Below the pieces are notes generated by a model that worked only from the letters and a program-made list of their open reading frames with translations, made no database searches and had not been told where the DNA came from. Made by a program: the position numbers and the translations under genes. A stretch of 64,000 nucleotides of DNA. Source: Sweltsa coloradensis (lineage: Eukaryota > Arthropoda > Insecta > Plecoptera > Chloroperlidae). The DNA is taken from NCBI GenBank assembly GCA_024449915.1, contig JAMZAV010000094.1, forward strand, positions 496,001-560,000. The letters run 5' to 3'. Within the stretch, counting starts at the first letter, position 1, and each line of letters begins with the position of its first letter. Positions 21,929 through 34,614 of the stretch are shown piece by piece.

Positions 21929-23263
21929 GGGGTAATGGGGGTAATTGAACAGGGGAAATTTGGAAAGGGAAACGCCTTTATAATTTCCCGTATGAAGTTA
22001 AAATTTTAAAAAAAATTTTTAGATAGCATGGTCCAACCTTTAGGAAAAATTGAAAGTAGTTAAGTTCTTTTTTAGATGATATGCATGTCAACCATTGAAA
22101 CCAACCTTACAAAAAAAAACTTGTTTAAATTTTTAAAAACATTCTAAAAAATTCCCCCCGTTATGGTCCTTATTTTGTTTTTAAGAAATTTGTTCTTGGG
22201 GGAAATTTAAATGAAGACACATTAGTCAACAAATGGTACAGGTAAAAATTTAATAATATCATAGTTTCTCCTGAAAGCAATTTTCCAACCCCCCTATATT
22301 CATACTTGGGGGAAATTGGGGAAACATGAATTGGGTGTAATTGGGAAAAATTACGGGGGAAATTTGGGAAAAAAAACCCAAAAGATCCATTTTAAGCTAT
22401 GGACAAATTCAGGGGAAATGGAAACACATGAATTTTTGGGTTTTAAAAGTAAGGTAAGTTGGAAACAGTTTTGACTACCAGCCTTTACTTAGCTTCAGAT
22501 TATCATGTTTTGGAAGGAAAGATCCCCTCGAAAAATGCCCACGATTGGGTTTTGATAAATAATATATTTGCTGGTCCAATAAAATAAACTTGCATGTGGA
22601 CTTTGTCTTTGGGCCCCCCAAGATGCCCTTTAAAATATTGCATTTTAATTTTTTTTTTTTAAAAACAAGGAAAACCAAAAAAAACCCCATAACGTTTCCT
22701 TGCCCAATCGATGCTGTTTTGTTTTTGTAGGGAAATTTTCCAATCTGTTGATGTAGTTTTTTTTAAATTTTTTTTTAATGAGATTGATTAATATTTAAAT
22801 ACAAAAAACAACTTTTTTTAAAAAACGCCTTATTTTCATGCTTTTGGTGCTTTTGAGATTTTTCCCTACAATTTTGCGTTGCGACGGAAGGTTTTTTTTA
22901 AATGTAACAGAATTACGTTTTTATCATAATGTATTAATTTTTTTTGTGTTGAACACAGCTTAAAAAGCTTTTTTTCCCTTACCTTATTTAGTTTCCTTAT
23001 GGGTCAGGGGTTGTACCATGGCGGGTTTCCATTTACCCCCAAAATCCCGGGGGGAATTTTAAAAAAAATTTGAGTTTTTAAAAAAAGCAATAAAAATACC
23101 ATACAAAATTTTCCAGAAAATTTTGTTGGGGTCATGATTTTTGTTTACATCCCAAAGCACAATTTTCTCCTTACATTTTTTCTCTCCTACAATACCCCAG
23201 CCTACAAATAAGGTCAAAGTTTAAAAACACTAAAAGGTTTTTCCCAAATTACCCCATTTTCCC
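21929..23263. mobile_element. Second GGGGTAA-type transposon G2, poor-quality sequence
   Basis: Inserted at a TA (21927-21928 and 23264-23265); the uninterrupted site is at about 24966-24972 (TTTATTATGTGCC). Ends GGGGTAATGG and CCATTTTCCC are damaged versions of G1 ends. The length of 1335 bp matches G1 without its nested insertions. Homopolymer distortions suggest consensus errors. Confidence 0.6.
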
Positions 23264-24705
23264 TATGTGCCTTGTTGCTAAAACGGCTCCAAAGTACCGT
23301 TTTCAAAATTTCCCAAAACAAGAACTGTGGATTACGCCAAATCAGAAGTTTAAGTTAAAAACTTCTGACTTTAGCGGGAAACGAATCCTGGATAATAATG
23401 GTATCGAAAAATAGGATAATTTGAAGTTTTACTTTTTGTACATGCCCAGTAGGCCCATCTTTTTTTTTCATTGCATGTTTGTCTGGGGCAATTTAAGTTT
23501 GGGCCCCAATGGAAAACCCAACCCAGAATCCAATTTAGGGCCCACGTAGGCCTACCAATGCTATTTTTATTTCACCCAAAATAGCCAGCCCCTACAAAAA
23601 AACACTTTTTTTTTAAATTTAAGTTAATGTATGTAAAAAATAAAAACCGTATTTAGATTTTAAAAGACTACCCATCAGTCTCAACCCATTTTCATTGGGG
23701 GGCAGTAAACCAAAACACCAACCACCCTGGGAGGCCCGACCAACGACAAGTGAGCGAAACCCAACCCAAAGATCAATATTTTTTTTTTAAAAAGGAAAAA
23801 AAAATAAGTCAAAATGTTAAAAACTGTGGATGCTATGTAGAACAATATCAGATTATATATTAAACCGGAGCGAAGCGAAGCGCTATATTTGTGTCAAAAA
23901 ATATTCTTAGTTGTTTTTGTGACAATAGGATTAGTTTAGTGTTTATTATCAACCTTGCAAATAAGTAAGTGGAAAAATTGGGAAGGGGGGATGAATTTAA
24001 CTTTTCTAATCAAATTTTATCAACGGTGGGAATATGGCACACGCACATCAATCTTATGGGAATCTTGTGAATATAATGCACTGAGGTGATATTTTCCCAA
24101 GTGTCAGAAGAAATTGAGGAAAAAGCAGAAAAATGGCCTAAATGGCAATTTTCACAACACCTGGTCAACCACAATGGTCAAATAGAGATGGTTTTGAAGA
24201 TCGAGAAATGTTCCCATTTACCCCATAAATATAACCCATAGGTTAACTGTGTTGTTCCTTTTTACCCCACTTGTTCCTAATTACCCCCAAATGGAGGTGG
24301 TATGGGGTAAATGGGAACAGGGGCTTAACAGCCATGATGGACTAAGATAAGCAAATGCAAACAAATTGTAAAATCATGTTCATAGTTAGGGGGAACTTTT
24401 TATATGTCAAAATATTTTTTTAGGGTACTCTTTGGTTTGGACACAATTTTTTTCTAAAGTTTTTTTGACTGAAACTTACATCAACTTTTAAGTGAAGGGT
24501 AGTTTTTAAAAAATCAGAAAACTATTAAATTAACATCAGAATGAGCTGATTTTTTGATATGTTGTTGAGAAAATAAAAAGGTCACATGGAATATTTTTCG
24601 TATTTTTTTAAATAGGTCATATGGGGTAGATTTTAGGGCTGTTCCTATTTACCCCATGTTCCCATTTGCCCCACTTACCCCTACCGAAGCCTACTGATAT
24701 CCTAC

Positions 24706-24736
<31 letters not shown>

Positions 24737-25039
24737 ATCCGTATTCAGAGTCTACCCACTCCGTCACACAACTGAATTTCAGTGGGGGACAGTAAACCAA
24801 AGTGACCAAGCCAACCCTGCAGACCCCGACGCAATCGACGAGTGAACGATAACCAACCAAAGATCGATATTTTAATAGGAAATATAGCATCAGTGGTATG
24901 GACAGTGCGAACACCCGCGGATCAACGCCAGAATCAACAAGGCCGATTCAGAACAACTTTAAATTTATTATGTGCCTTGTTGCTAAGACAGCTCCAAAGT
25001 CACCGTTTACAAATTCCTAAGACAAGAACTGATGGACTT

Positions 25040-25250
25040 ACGTCCAAATCAGAAGTTTAAGTTAAAAAACTTCTGACTTTAGCGGGAATCGAATCCTGGA
25101 TAATAATGGATATCGAACTAGGATAATACTTGAAGTTTTACTGTGTTGTACATGCCCAGAAGGCCCATCTCTATTTTTTCTCATTGCATGTTTGTCTGGA
25201 CAATTTAAGTTGGCCCAACTGGAAATCGAACCCAGAACCTCCAAATTTAG
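25040..25250 (-). repeat. SINE-like segments with T-arm motifs
   Basis: Two minus-strand T-arm-like motifs: ATCCAGGATTCGATTCCCGC (complement near 25080-25100) and TTCTGGGTTCGATTTCCAG (near 25217-25238). Degraded counterparts lie near 23370 and 23510. Confidence 0.45.
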
Positions 25251-25510
25251 GCCTACGTAGGCCTACCAATGCTATTTATTATTTCACCCAATATAGGCCT
25301 AGCCCTACAACAAAAACACTTCAATTCATAATGTTAATGTACGTAAATAAATAAATCCGTATTTAGATTTTAAGAGACTACCCACTCAGTCTCAACCGAT
25401 TTTCAGTGGGGGACAGTAAACCAAAGCGACCAAGCCAACCCTGCAGGCCCCGACACAATCGACGAGTGAGCGATAACCAACCAAAGATCAATATTTTTTT
25501 TTAAATAGGA

Positions 25511-26829
25511 AAAAGCAATCGGTGTAAATTAGGTCATCACATAATAACAATCAGCGATCCTCAATTAATGTCATGCTGCATAGGCGTGGTAATGAACTCA
25601 AATTCAATCTAAATTATCGACTGATTACAGATCAGTGACTAAAGAGTAATACATAGGCATTAGCGGTATATGGTAAGGTTAATAAAAGGCCTACTGAGAA
25701 ATGTGTAGGCCTAGTAGTATTATGCTTTTGGGGGTAGGCCTAATAGTCCCTTTAAAAGGTTAAGGCTGGGTGTGACAGTATTTAATTATAGTCTGCGAGT
25801 GTGACCTAACGGTGTGATAACTTGCATGAAAGTTGCCTGAATGAAAGAGGGCCTTTTATATTAGGCTACAGCAAAAACAAATGTTAAAAAAATTGTGGGA
25901 GGGGGGGGGGGGGGGGAGTGCGGGTCATAACCTCACTATCGGCCATTATATTTTGATTTTTGGACAACGACCGCCGACAGAAATGGATTTCTGAAATAAC
26001 AGTTGATGTAAGAATTTTTAGCCAGGCAGTAAAAATACGTATTTTCTACGGCAGACGAAAAAACTTGTGGAACAAATGTTATTTCAGAAATTCATTTTTC
26101 CTAATGCTTGTCCAGGGCAGGTGGAAGCTAGTTTTTTTTTACTCAAAAAAATTGGTGTCCAAAATTTAATTTTGCTCTAGGCCTAGATGTGGAGGCTACC
26201 TACACTAATTGCCCAAAAATTGAAATATAATGGCAAATAGGTATGAGGTTAAATCCAGCCCATTTTTTTTTAAATTATGCTGTTATATTGAAGGTCTTTC
26301 ACCCCGCCAACTTTTCAGCTTTGTTTCTTCTACTTTCAAATTATTATTGGCCAGAGGTCAATAGGCCTACAATATACTAGCCTTAAAATTTTTACGCAAA
26401 ATCAAGCAAAAGGTGTATAATTATCCACTGGTTGACGAAGGAGCGAAGAAACTGCGTCTTACACCAGAACTTAATGGGTCAACCCCTGATTTTGTGTGCG
26501 AGTGTCTACCGTGCACAAGTCAAATATAGGCCTACTGAACCTAGAACCTATCTTGCAAAAACTTTTAATCAGACATAAAAAAAATGTGTGCCACAGCACA
26601 GCAGTATCTTCCAAGTCTTTAGTCTAATTCTAAGTCAACTGAAATTTGTGGATCAGGTTGTTAATTTAAACTTTAAAGTCAATATAGGCATATAATAATA
26701 AATTCAATCTTTATTGACAGCTGGCCAATTAGTATGGATGACCACGGGGATCCAGCGTACTAATCAATACAAAGTACAAATGTTTACAAAAAGAAATAAT
26801 TTATGAAAATATATTTAACAACTATGAAA
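25511..26829. other. Intron 1 sequence, no gene
   Basis: Contains a long G-run near 25900 and, at 26700-26829, text that is probably the 3' untranslated part of the LINE remnant to the right. ORFs are short and unsupported. Confidence 0.35.
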
Positions 26830-27815
26830 TTAATGATTATGAACATTGTTGTATAGATGATGATGCAAAATGATGATGGAATGCTTTAAAACAGTGGGAA
26901 CAATTTTGTCAATTAATGAGAGGGGGATGAAATAGCACTTAAGAAAAAGGGTGAAAAAAGAAGGAACGGCTGCACGTGCTCCTATTAGAAGACCGATGAT
27001 CTCCCATTGTTCGGCAGGAATGTGGTATCTTCTTGCTAGATCAGCTATGCAAGGTTGGTAAATGCTTTTCTTTTTTTCACTCACATCTTCTGCCTGGTTG
27101 TCTCCATTGATATTTAACTACTGAAGGCTAGATTAGCAGTCGGTGGTCCACTTCCGTAACAATTAGAAGCCATCTTGAAATCCCAGTTTGCATGTTAATT
27201 AAATGGGAGCGATTTGTAGACCGAATATTTTTAAAGATGGCCGCCAGTTTGACAGGTTTGCATACTAGCCTTTAACATTAAATGATTACTAAATTCCCTT
27301 ATGCAATAACGTCTTATTGTTTCTGTTAGTTCAATATCATGCTGCACAAGCTAAAACCATATCACACAATCCAGTAAAATACTTTATTGCTTTAAAAAAG
27401 CATAAATTAAAACGCCAAATCGCCATCTTGAACTGGATTTCCGACGCTTCAGTTTGCTACGCTCGCGCCTGTGCGGAAGTATTGGACACTACAATCTAGC
27501 CTACAATAGGAGTAAATAATATCAATGGTTGCCTCCCAGTTCAAAGCGGATGGTTGGATCAAAAATTAACTTTCTTCCTGTCCTCGCGAATCAAAATTAT
27601 ATATTCTACTCTGCGAGTAGAACCATCTGAAGAAATGCACGGGATTTCTTCATGAACTTCCCAAATCCCCTTTTCTCGGAATGCATTTGCAATCATTGAT
27701 CGTATGGTGTTATTGTGCTTTATTCTTTGTGTTACTCTCTTTTTGCAAAACCCAAAGACATGAGCAATGGTTTCAATCTCGTTGCACGGAGGGTACCGGC
27801 AATGGGTTACTTATC
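26830..27815 (-). pseudogene. RLE-type LINE 3' fragment (zinc knuckle, endonuclease, C-terminus), MITE-interrupted
   Basis: Read on the minus strand from 27815: HCRYPPCNEIETIAHVFGFC is the Cys-Cys-His-Cys knuckle of restriction-like-endonuclease LINEs. A segment ending SSDGSTRRVEYIILIRED follows, then, after a frameshift near 27555, DPTIRFE. The frame continues beyond the MITE at 27104-27528 with NQAEDVSEKKKSIYQP and WEIIGLLIGARAAVPSFFT, a conserved C-terminal block. Removing the MITE and one 6-bp duplication restores the frame across the insertion. The RT domain is missing. In intact relatives the endonuclease nicks the target for target-primed reverse transcription. Confidence 0.75.
27104..27528. 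mobile_element. 425-bp MITE inserted in the LINE fragment
   Basis: Imperfect inverted ends CCATTGATATTTAACTACTG and (complement) CCATTGATATTATTTACTCC, followed by a shared GGCTAGATT. The flanks TTGTCT (27098-27103) and TTGCCT (27529-27534) form a 6-bp target duplication with one mismatch. Excision in silico repairs the LINE reading frame. Confidence 0.75.
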
Positions 27816-30017
27816 ATAATAAAACATAATCATAAAAAAATAATCATAAAACCAATGTTTGAACTGGGTAATGTGATGATTAAAAACACAATGTAAAAGT
27901 GGACTGTATTATTTATTAGATTTAGCAAATCACACGTAAATAACAGGATATAAATAATTAGGCCTATACAAGAGCGTGGCGCCATTGAATCCAAACGATA
28001 AAAAATGACTTGCCTTTGTGATTTGTACGTCATTTGGGTTGGCAAACAGAATGGGTCAATGTCAGATATTATTGTAGTTTTATTTAATTTTGTGACTAGG
28101 TCCCAGGGGCGGGGAGCCCCGGTGGGTGAAAAAAATTAAGGTATTTGTATCAGTAATTTACTTTTGAATGGTTGGTAGTGGACGTGTTAAAATTTCAAAA
28201 TGGTATACAGTTACAATGGTACCAGTAGGACTACTTATTCTTTGTGTGTGAACTTATTTATCTAGTTATTTATTATTCTTTATCTATAATTATATTTTAT
28301 TGCTATGTATCCTACTTTAATCAATAATAGACATGACAACATCCATATTTGTATCCTATATGAATCTACAGATGAATAAAAACTTAATTGACCAGTGACA
28401 CATCGTTTCAGTTAGGCCTATTTACATTTATTTAGGTTCTACATTGTTGTTTATTTTTATATGATGTTAATAATTATTGCAAAGGCCAAAGGTGTTAATT
28501 TTATGTCTTGTGTTGTGTTACGTGGTGAATATTTGGCTTGAAATTTAAGTTAGGTACTGTAGCCTGGCTACCTTACGTCATGTCACTATCTAGGCCAGCG
28601 TTTCCCAAACTGTGGGTCGTGAGCTAGTTATTGGTGGGGCGCAGAAAGTTTTAAAAATCCGAAAATGTTGTCATGATTTGAAACAATTAAACCATGAAAA
28701 GGTATAAACATGGTAATTCTGGCTAATACTAGGCCTATGTTATGTATGGCATGGTATCACTGCAACCATATAATGAATACTGCAACATTCACAGGAAGGT
28801 GGTGTAAGAATCAGAAACTATGTCAGATGACTTTAAAAAACGTTTTTAGTTTGGCTTATTGCAGGGGTAGGTTGAAAAATCCCAGGCGCCTAGAATTTAG
28901 GCCCTGGCGACTAACTAAATGTCAACAAAAATAATAATAATTAAAAATTAAAAATTAAACTATCAACGGAGATGCTAAGCAATCGAAATTAACATAACAC
29001 GAAAACATTAACAATTTAGATAACCCTGATGTGACCGTAGAACATGAAGACCTACACGACACTATGACACTAACCAATGCCAGTCCACAGCATCTGTTAT
29101 GCATGGGCCTAGGCTGGCTGTTGTTTATGAAGTATTTGAGGGCAATAAAGGCCTAGGCCTGCACGTGCACCAATAGATTCCATTTTAACTACGCCTACCT
29201 CCTCATTGCTGGGGCTTAGGCTTGTATTTATGTTTATGTTTGGATGGGTAAAAAGAAAAACCCGATTAAATCTATAAGAAGCCATTTATCCCAGCTGATA
29301 ATACTTATCTTTACACTCTACAAGAGTGGATAATAAATCCTCCAAACACATTTTACATTTGTCCACTGAGATAATCTGACTTTACCCCACCTCACATCTT
29401 TGCTTTCGCTAGCCTTTTATTGTGACGCTCAAAAGTCAAAACTCGCATTATTCCATGGAGAGTCCATTAAACTCAAGACAAACTATTGCAGGTAAAAGAC
29501 ACAATTAAGCTAGGCCTACCTATCTCACAGAAAATTGGCAACCGTTAAATTTAACAAACGTTCATCAGGAAAGAAATCGACTTTCCATGCACATTTTAAA
29601 TAGGGCTACTACAAGTTTAATCATAAATCCTCAAATCAAATGAGGGCAAATTAGCACTTCTGCTTACTCAGGGCCAGGGGGGCAACTGCCCCCCCTTGCT
29701 CCCTCCTGCGGGCGCCCATGCGGCTGTTTTTCCCCTTTCATGATGGCTTCTAACTGGCACGCTCCCCACGGCCACACTGAGAGTCTAGCATATTAATTGA
29801 ATGTCATTGATCTGAACCAATCATCTGGAGTGTGTTAGGCTGCAATTTATGTGTGTAAATTGTCAACGTTGGCATACATTCTCTGGCTTGACCTTGACGA
29901 CCGCCACCTTATCTGGTTCCACCTATCCCTACAGTACTAAAAGGCTGTCTAATCTGCCCTACACACGTTATTAACATTGTACAAAACAGACCAAAAATTA
30001 GACAGTTTTAAATTGGT
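27816..30017. other. Intron 1 sequence; hAT 5' remnant
   Basis: CAGCGTTTCCCAAACTGTGG at 28597-28616 is a typical 5' end of a hAT element, but no matching 3' end was found. AGGGGGGCAACTGCCCCCCC near 29675 is a short palindrome. No genes. Confidence 0.35.
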
Positions 30018-30086
30018 GGCCGCATAGCTCAGTTGGTAAGAGCATAGCCCGGTAAGCTAACCCGGGTTCGATCCCCGGTGTAGTCA
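30018..30086 (+). repeat. tRNA-like sequence (pseudogene or SINE head)
   Basis: D-arm GCTCAGTTGGTAAGAGC, anticodon arm TAGC-CCGGTAA-GCTA (anticodon position GGT) and a perfect T-arm CCGGG-TTCGATC-CCCGG. Against function: C instead of T at position 33, a variable loop of only about 2 nt, and a mismatched acceptor stem with two wobbles. Confidence 0.6.
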
Positions 30087-30238
30087 CTTTTTTAATTTCT
30101 GTCTAAAGTACTAACATATCAACGTCATAGTCGCCTACTATAAAAGTAAAACCAAAGGAAAACATAAGTTATATAATAATAATAATAATAATAATATAGG
30201 CCTAATAGGCCTATATAATAATATAATATAAATAATAA

Positions 30239-31034
30239 TTGGATGAGCGTAGCGAGCGAAGCGAAGATTCCATTTCACTACACTGGAGAAAAAAATCCGG
30301 AATGTTTTTTTTTTTTTTTTTTTTCTGTATTTTTGTGTGTTTGTTAACACGATTCCGGCTAAACCGATACTCCGATTGCGATGAAATTTTATGGAGGCCT
30401 TCGAAATCTCTGAACTTAGAACTGCCACGTTTTTGAGCGCAATCGGAAAAATTTTTCTCATAAAAAACGCAATTTTACGATTTTTTTCGATTTTTAAAAA
30501 ATTTCTTGACTTATAACACCTACATGCTTTATCCGATTGTAATGATTTTTTCACAGAACCTTAATTTTATGAATTAAGATATTCGTGTGAAATTTGAGCA
30601 TAATCGAAAAATTATTTCTCATGAAAATCGTAATTTTACGGGTTTTTTCTTTTTTAAAACAATTCTTTGACTTATAACACCTACATGCTTTATCCTATTG
30701 TAATGATTTCTTTACAGAACCTTCATTTCATGAATTAATATATTCGTGTAAAATTTGAGCGCAATCGAATAATTTTTTCTTATGAAAATTGCAATTTTAA
30801 GATTTTTTAATTTTTTAAAAATTACGATTAATTAAAAAATTAAGTTAATTTTTTATTTAATTTAGTTTAATTAAAAAAATTAAGTTAATTTTTTATTTAA
30901 TTTAATTTAATTAAAAAAAATCTTCGACTAAGTAATGAATTTTTCACAGAACAGAAAATCCGCGTAACACATGGCAGCTCAATGCACCATATACGCTCAT
31001 CCAACAACGCGGCGGGACTTAAGCGTTTTCCTAG
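30239..31034 (+). mobile_element. Helentron-like element, subfamily B, 796 bp
   Basis: Starts TTGGATGAGCGTAGCGAGCG (preceded by A) and ends CGCTCATCC, AACGCGGCGGGACTTAAGCGTT, TTCCTAG followed by T. The internal ~160-bp module ending ATTTTACGA is present about two and a half times. Confidence 0.82.
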
Positions 31035-32537
31035 TAACAATAAACACTTATTTAAAGAATAAATACCTGTCCTACCACTAGTTTCTTTTATAGGAACCTT
31101 ATTCTTGAGCTTTATTCACTCGCTTTTTATGGTGTGAAATGGGCGTGTCATGCAAGTTCACACACGGCCGCCGCTCGACTCTCATTTGGACTGTTTTTTT
31201 TTTTTTTTGGGAACTCACCCATTCACTGTTAAATTTAAGAACCCATGTAAAACCGGCCACGGTTGTTCTCTCACAAAGGAATTGGGCCTTAATATTATAC
31301 GGTTTATACCTAATGTTATAAAATAGCTTAGGTAGCCTACCTACGTCTTTAATGCTTGAGGAACAATATAATTTTGAGTGTAATGAATCATCAACAACTG
31401 CATGGACATGGGCCTAGGCTTAATATAGGCCTAGGCCTAATGTTGAATGTAGGCCTAGATGTTAAATATTTCATTTCAAAGTTTTAGGCCTATTCCTTAT
31501 GCTTTACAGGAGCAGCTGTACTCTTAATATAAAATACATTAGTATTTAAGTTAGCTTGTAAAATTGCCACTGTAAAGAGCGAAAGCTCATTTTGGTCAAT
31601 AAACACATTACATTACATTACATTACATTTATGCAAGCCTACCCTAGACTTTAACTCCTACAGTCAGGGTGTAATGCTAACATAACCACAAAATGCATCA
31701 CATATTTTGTTGTGTATTTACTAGGCCTATATAGGCTAAATTAGGCCTAGTATTAAAACATATGGTTCCAAGTATTTTATTTCAAATATTTTTTAAAAAA
31801 TGCATTTTTTTGTGCAGGTCTAGGCCTATGCAACTAGGCCTAAGTAGGCTATTTACTTTAGCCATACTTACTTTTATTCATGTTATTTCGCCAGCTTACG
31901 ACTGTACGACATGATGTGCTTGAGTACAAGGAAACGCCTCGCTGCCTAGCAATTGTGCATCACTGCTTGGTTACTCCAACGATCGGTGTAGTATTCCCGT
32001 AAACGAGCCAAGGAAGGGTTGCTATTGGCCAGGTGAAACAGCTGCCTTCAAACTATTTTAATCGTAATGTTTAGTGGTTTGCAGGGTAATCTTGGTGGCT
32101 AGCCTTGTTGAAGGGTCCCAGTGAGAGAGCCTTGTGAGTGGGAGAAATCATTCTCAATTTTACCTCATGAATAGGATTTGGTGGGTTTTTTTTACTTGCA
32201 CAACGCAATGTGTGCAAGTTCACTCAAATGAGTGTGAATTTTAAGAGTAGGGCCCAGGTGTCCTGTCCTAAAGGTCGATGCACAACAGCCCGTGAATCAA
32301 GCCGACGGGAACAAATCAATTATTAAGTGTGTTAATTTAATTACGGTAGGCCTATGTTAGGCCTATAGGATTCCACATTTTTTCATTTAATTTATTTCGC
32401 ATCTGCGACGCAAAAGAACACCAATGCGAGATCTAACGGATAAAGAGGGCAGCTTCTAATTTTAGTGGCAGTCGGGTTCAAAAGCAGCAATGTAGCTAGA
32501 AAAATTGAGATAAGACCTTCTAGGCTTAGATTAGGCC
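31035..32537. other. Intron 1 sequence with a LINE-like 3' tail
   Basis: At 31560-31632, TCATTTTGGTCAATAAACAC followed by ACATT repeats looks like the 3' tail of a CR1/L2-type LINE. TAGGCCTA words are frequent. No coding region. Confidence 0.4.
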
Positions 32538-33261
32538 TACCTTCAGGGTGTCCAGTGCCTAGGTGACTATAAAAAAGTAGGAAAAGTTGCCTCTTCTGTG
32601 ATTAAAAGTTGCTAAGAAGTTGCTTGTTGTTTCAAATAAGTTGCTATAAAAGTTGCTTTTGCCCAAATTGAAGCTATATTTAGAAATACTTGAATCGATG
32701 TTTCTTTCAGGGCCATAACTAGGTATAAAAATTCCCCGGGTATGATTCAAGGGCGTCTACAGGAATTTTGTTTGGGCCTATTAGGCCCAATTCCAATTCT
32801 AAAAATTCCCAATTATAATGCCGCAGGTGAAAATTTGAAAATCAGGATTTTAGAGTGCGTTTTAGAAAAAAGTAGTGGCCTTAATGTATTACCAAAATAA
32901 TGTAATTTTTGTGCAGTTGATACTCAAAACTAGAAAACCGCCAAAAAGGAATTGGAACTCTAATGTCCTGACGAGATTAATAGAGTGTAGTAATTGGATG
33001 AGCGTAGCGAAGATTCCATTTCACTACACTGGAGAAAAAAATCCGGAATGTTTTTTATCCTTTTTTTGTATTTTTGTGCGTTTGTCCACACGATTCCGGC
33101 TAAACCGATACTCCAATTGCGATGAAATTTTATGGAAGCCTTCAGAATATCTAAACTTAGAACTGCCACGTTTTTTAGCGCAATCGAAAAATTATTTCTC
33201 ATTAAAATCGCAATTTACGGTTTTTTTCTTTCGATTTTTACAAAATTTCTTCGACTTATAA

Positions 33262-34614
33262 CACCTGACGTGATGATATGTTTGAAAGTTTGTTCCTGAT
33301 TCCGGCATGGGCATAAATGCCAATTTACCTCCCAACATCATCAACTTGACATTTTGATGTACGGTACATACACAAACGGCGTGTGTACCGGATGCTCCTG
33401 GTAGGATGCAATGTTTGGGCCTGAGCTCGGCAAATTTAGAGAATCCTATCTTCGACTCTGGATACTTAGTTTTATAAGCCAAGTATATTTCTTTTAAATT
33501 AGCTAAAATTAGTCTTTTTTGGTAGTGTTCTTTTTTCCCGTTTATTCTTACCGATACATAGTCTTTCATTCCCGGCATTAGTCTGCTCACATCATCGTCT
33601 TGATAAAAATCTTGAATGGCCTTGGCAACTTCAACTGACAAAGTTTTTCCGGGTTTTGGATTTGGAGAAACAAGGATGCCCTTCTCTTCTACTAGTTTCT
33701 TTGTTTTCCTCACCATATAGTTAGATGCTCCAAATTCTTCTTGCACTCTTCGTACACTCCAGGTTTTAGGAAGTACAGAAAGAACAGTTATCTTTTCACT
33801 CTTGGTTGTGGCAGAATTAAACTTTTCTTTCAGTTGTAAAAGCATCGTGTTGTTATCTTCTGTGCACTGTTCCTCTTCTGATGATGATGAACAAAGTATT
33901 CCCGAGCCGGCAGGTGAAATCATCTTTAGCTTTTTCTTAACTTGCGACTTTATTTTGTTGAATTTTCTCTTTGGATACACTGTACTTTTTAATTTAGTTG
34001 TATCAATTGGAGACTCACCAAGCAAATGAAGAGACTTGTTAATGATTTCTGATTCAAACTCTTTTACTACAAAGTCATCATCTGTGATGTTACCGTGGTC
34101 ACTTTCTCAGGAGACACAATACATTCTTTATGGTTCTGGTATTCACTCAATCTTTTTAATAGAGCTTTTCTACATGAAACACACATTTTTTTCCCGGGTA
34201 TAAGTTTAATAATATCTTTGAACTTTTCTACATCAGCAGAAGCTATTTCTCTGAGACTTTTTCGTCTGGATTCTTGTGGATGCACTAAAAGTGGGTCACA
34301 ACATGATTTTTGATTGAGAGAAAAATGTTTTAAAAATTTTGACTCGTGAAGCATACAAACACTTAATATATCGTCACAATTAGTGCGTTGATTAAGCAAC
34401 AATAAACTCTCCTTTTCAAGGGCAGATGCACATTTAAAAGGAGTCTCGACATCACAAGCTTCTTGATTATGAACTCCAATAGAACACATGATTGAAAATG
34501 TTGTGAAACATGAAACACTAAAACACTTCTCTTAGATGTCAAGGCTTGTACCATATCCACACTGCTTACATTGTTAATAAGACTGCTTAAATCAATTTGG
34601 TACATAAACTTCAA
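33262..34614 (-). pseudogene. Truncated, frameshifted ORF of a widespread uncharacterised metazoan family
   Basis: Two minus-strand reading frames belong together. 34489-34067 (MCSIGVHNQEACDVETPF...) contains KMCVSCRKALLKRL. 34085-33262, after a one-base shift around 34085-34095, contains DDDFVVKEFESEI, then PKTWSVRRVQEEFGASNYMV, KGILVSPNPKPGKT, MPGMKDYVSV, KIGFSKFAELRPKHC and HAVCVCTVHQNVKLMM. I recall this combination (TWS..EFG.S.YM., F..LRP..C, CVCT.H.N) from predicted proteins in cnidarians, hemichordates and insects, usually in repetitive loci; the function is unknown to me. The C-terminal half is missing: the frame runs into the flanking Helentron-like sequence near 33261. Confidence 0.6.

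Larger units (their letters stand above)
19045..25510 (+). repeat. Tandem segmental duplication (copy 1 19045-23790, copy 2 23790-25510)
   Basis: 19045-19810 matches 23795-24545 almost base for base, 21549-21740 matches 24558-24770, and 21740-21928 plus 23264-23790 match 24770-25510. The junction at about 23790 is A-rich. Copy 1 has three insertions absent from copy 2: 19825-20436, 20446-21548 and 21929-23263. Confidence 0.85.

Noticed and set aside
30018..30086. Functional tRNA (GGT anticodon)
   Set aside because: C at position 33, a 2-nt variable loop and a mismatched acceptor stem argue for a pseudogene or SINE head.
33192..33261. C-terminal residues of the 33-34 kb ORF as part of its protein
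   Set aside because: They are translated from the adjoining Helentron-like sequence and are not native to the protein family.
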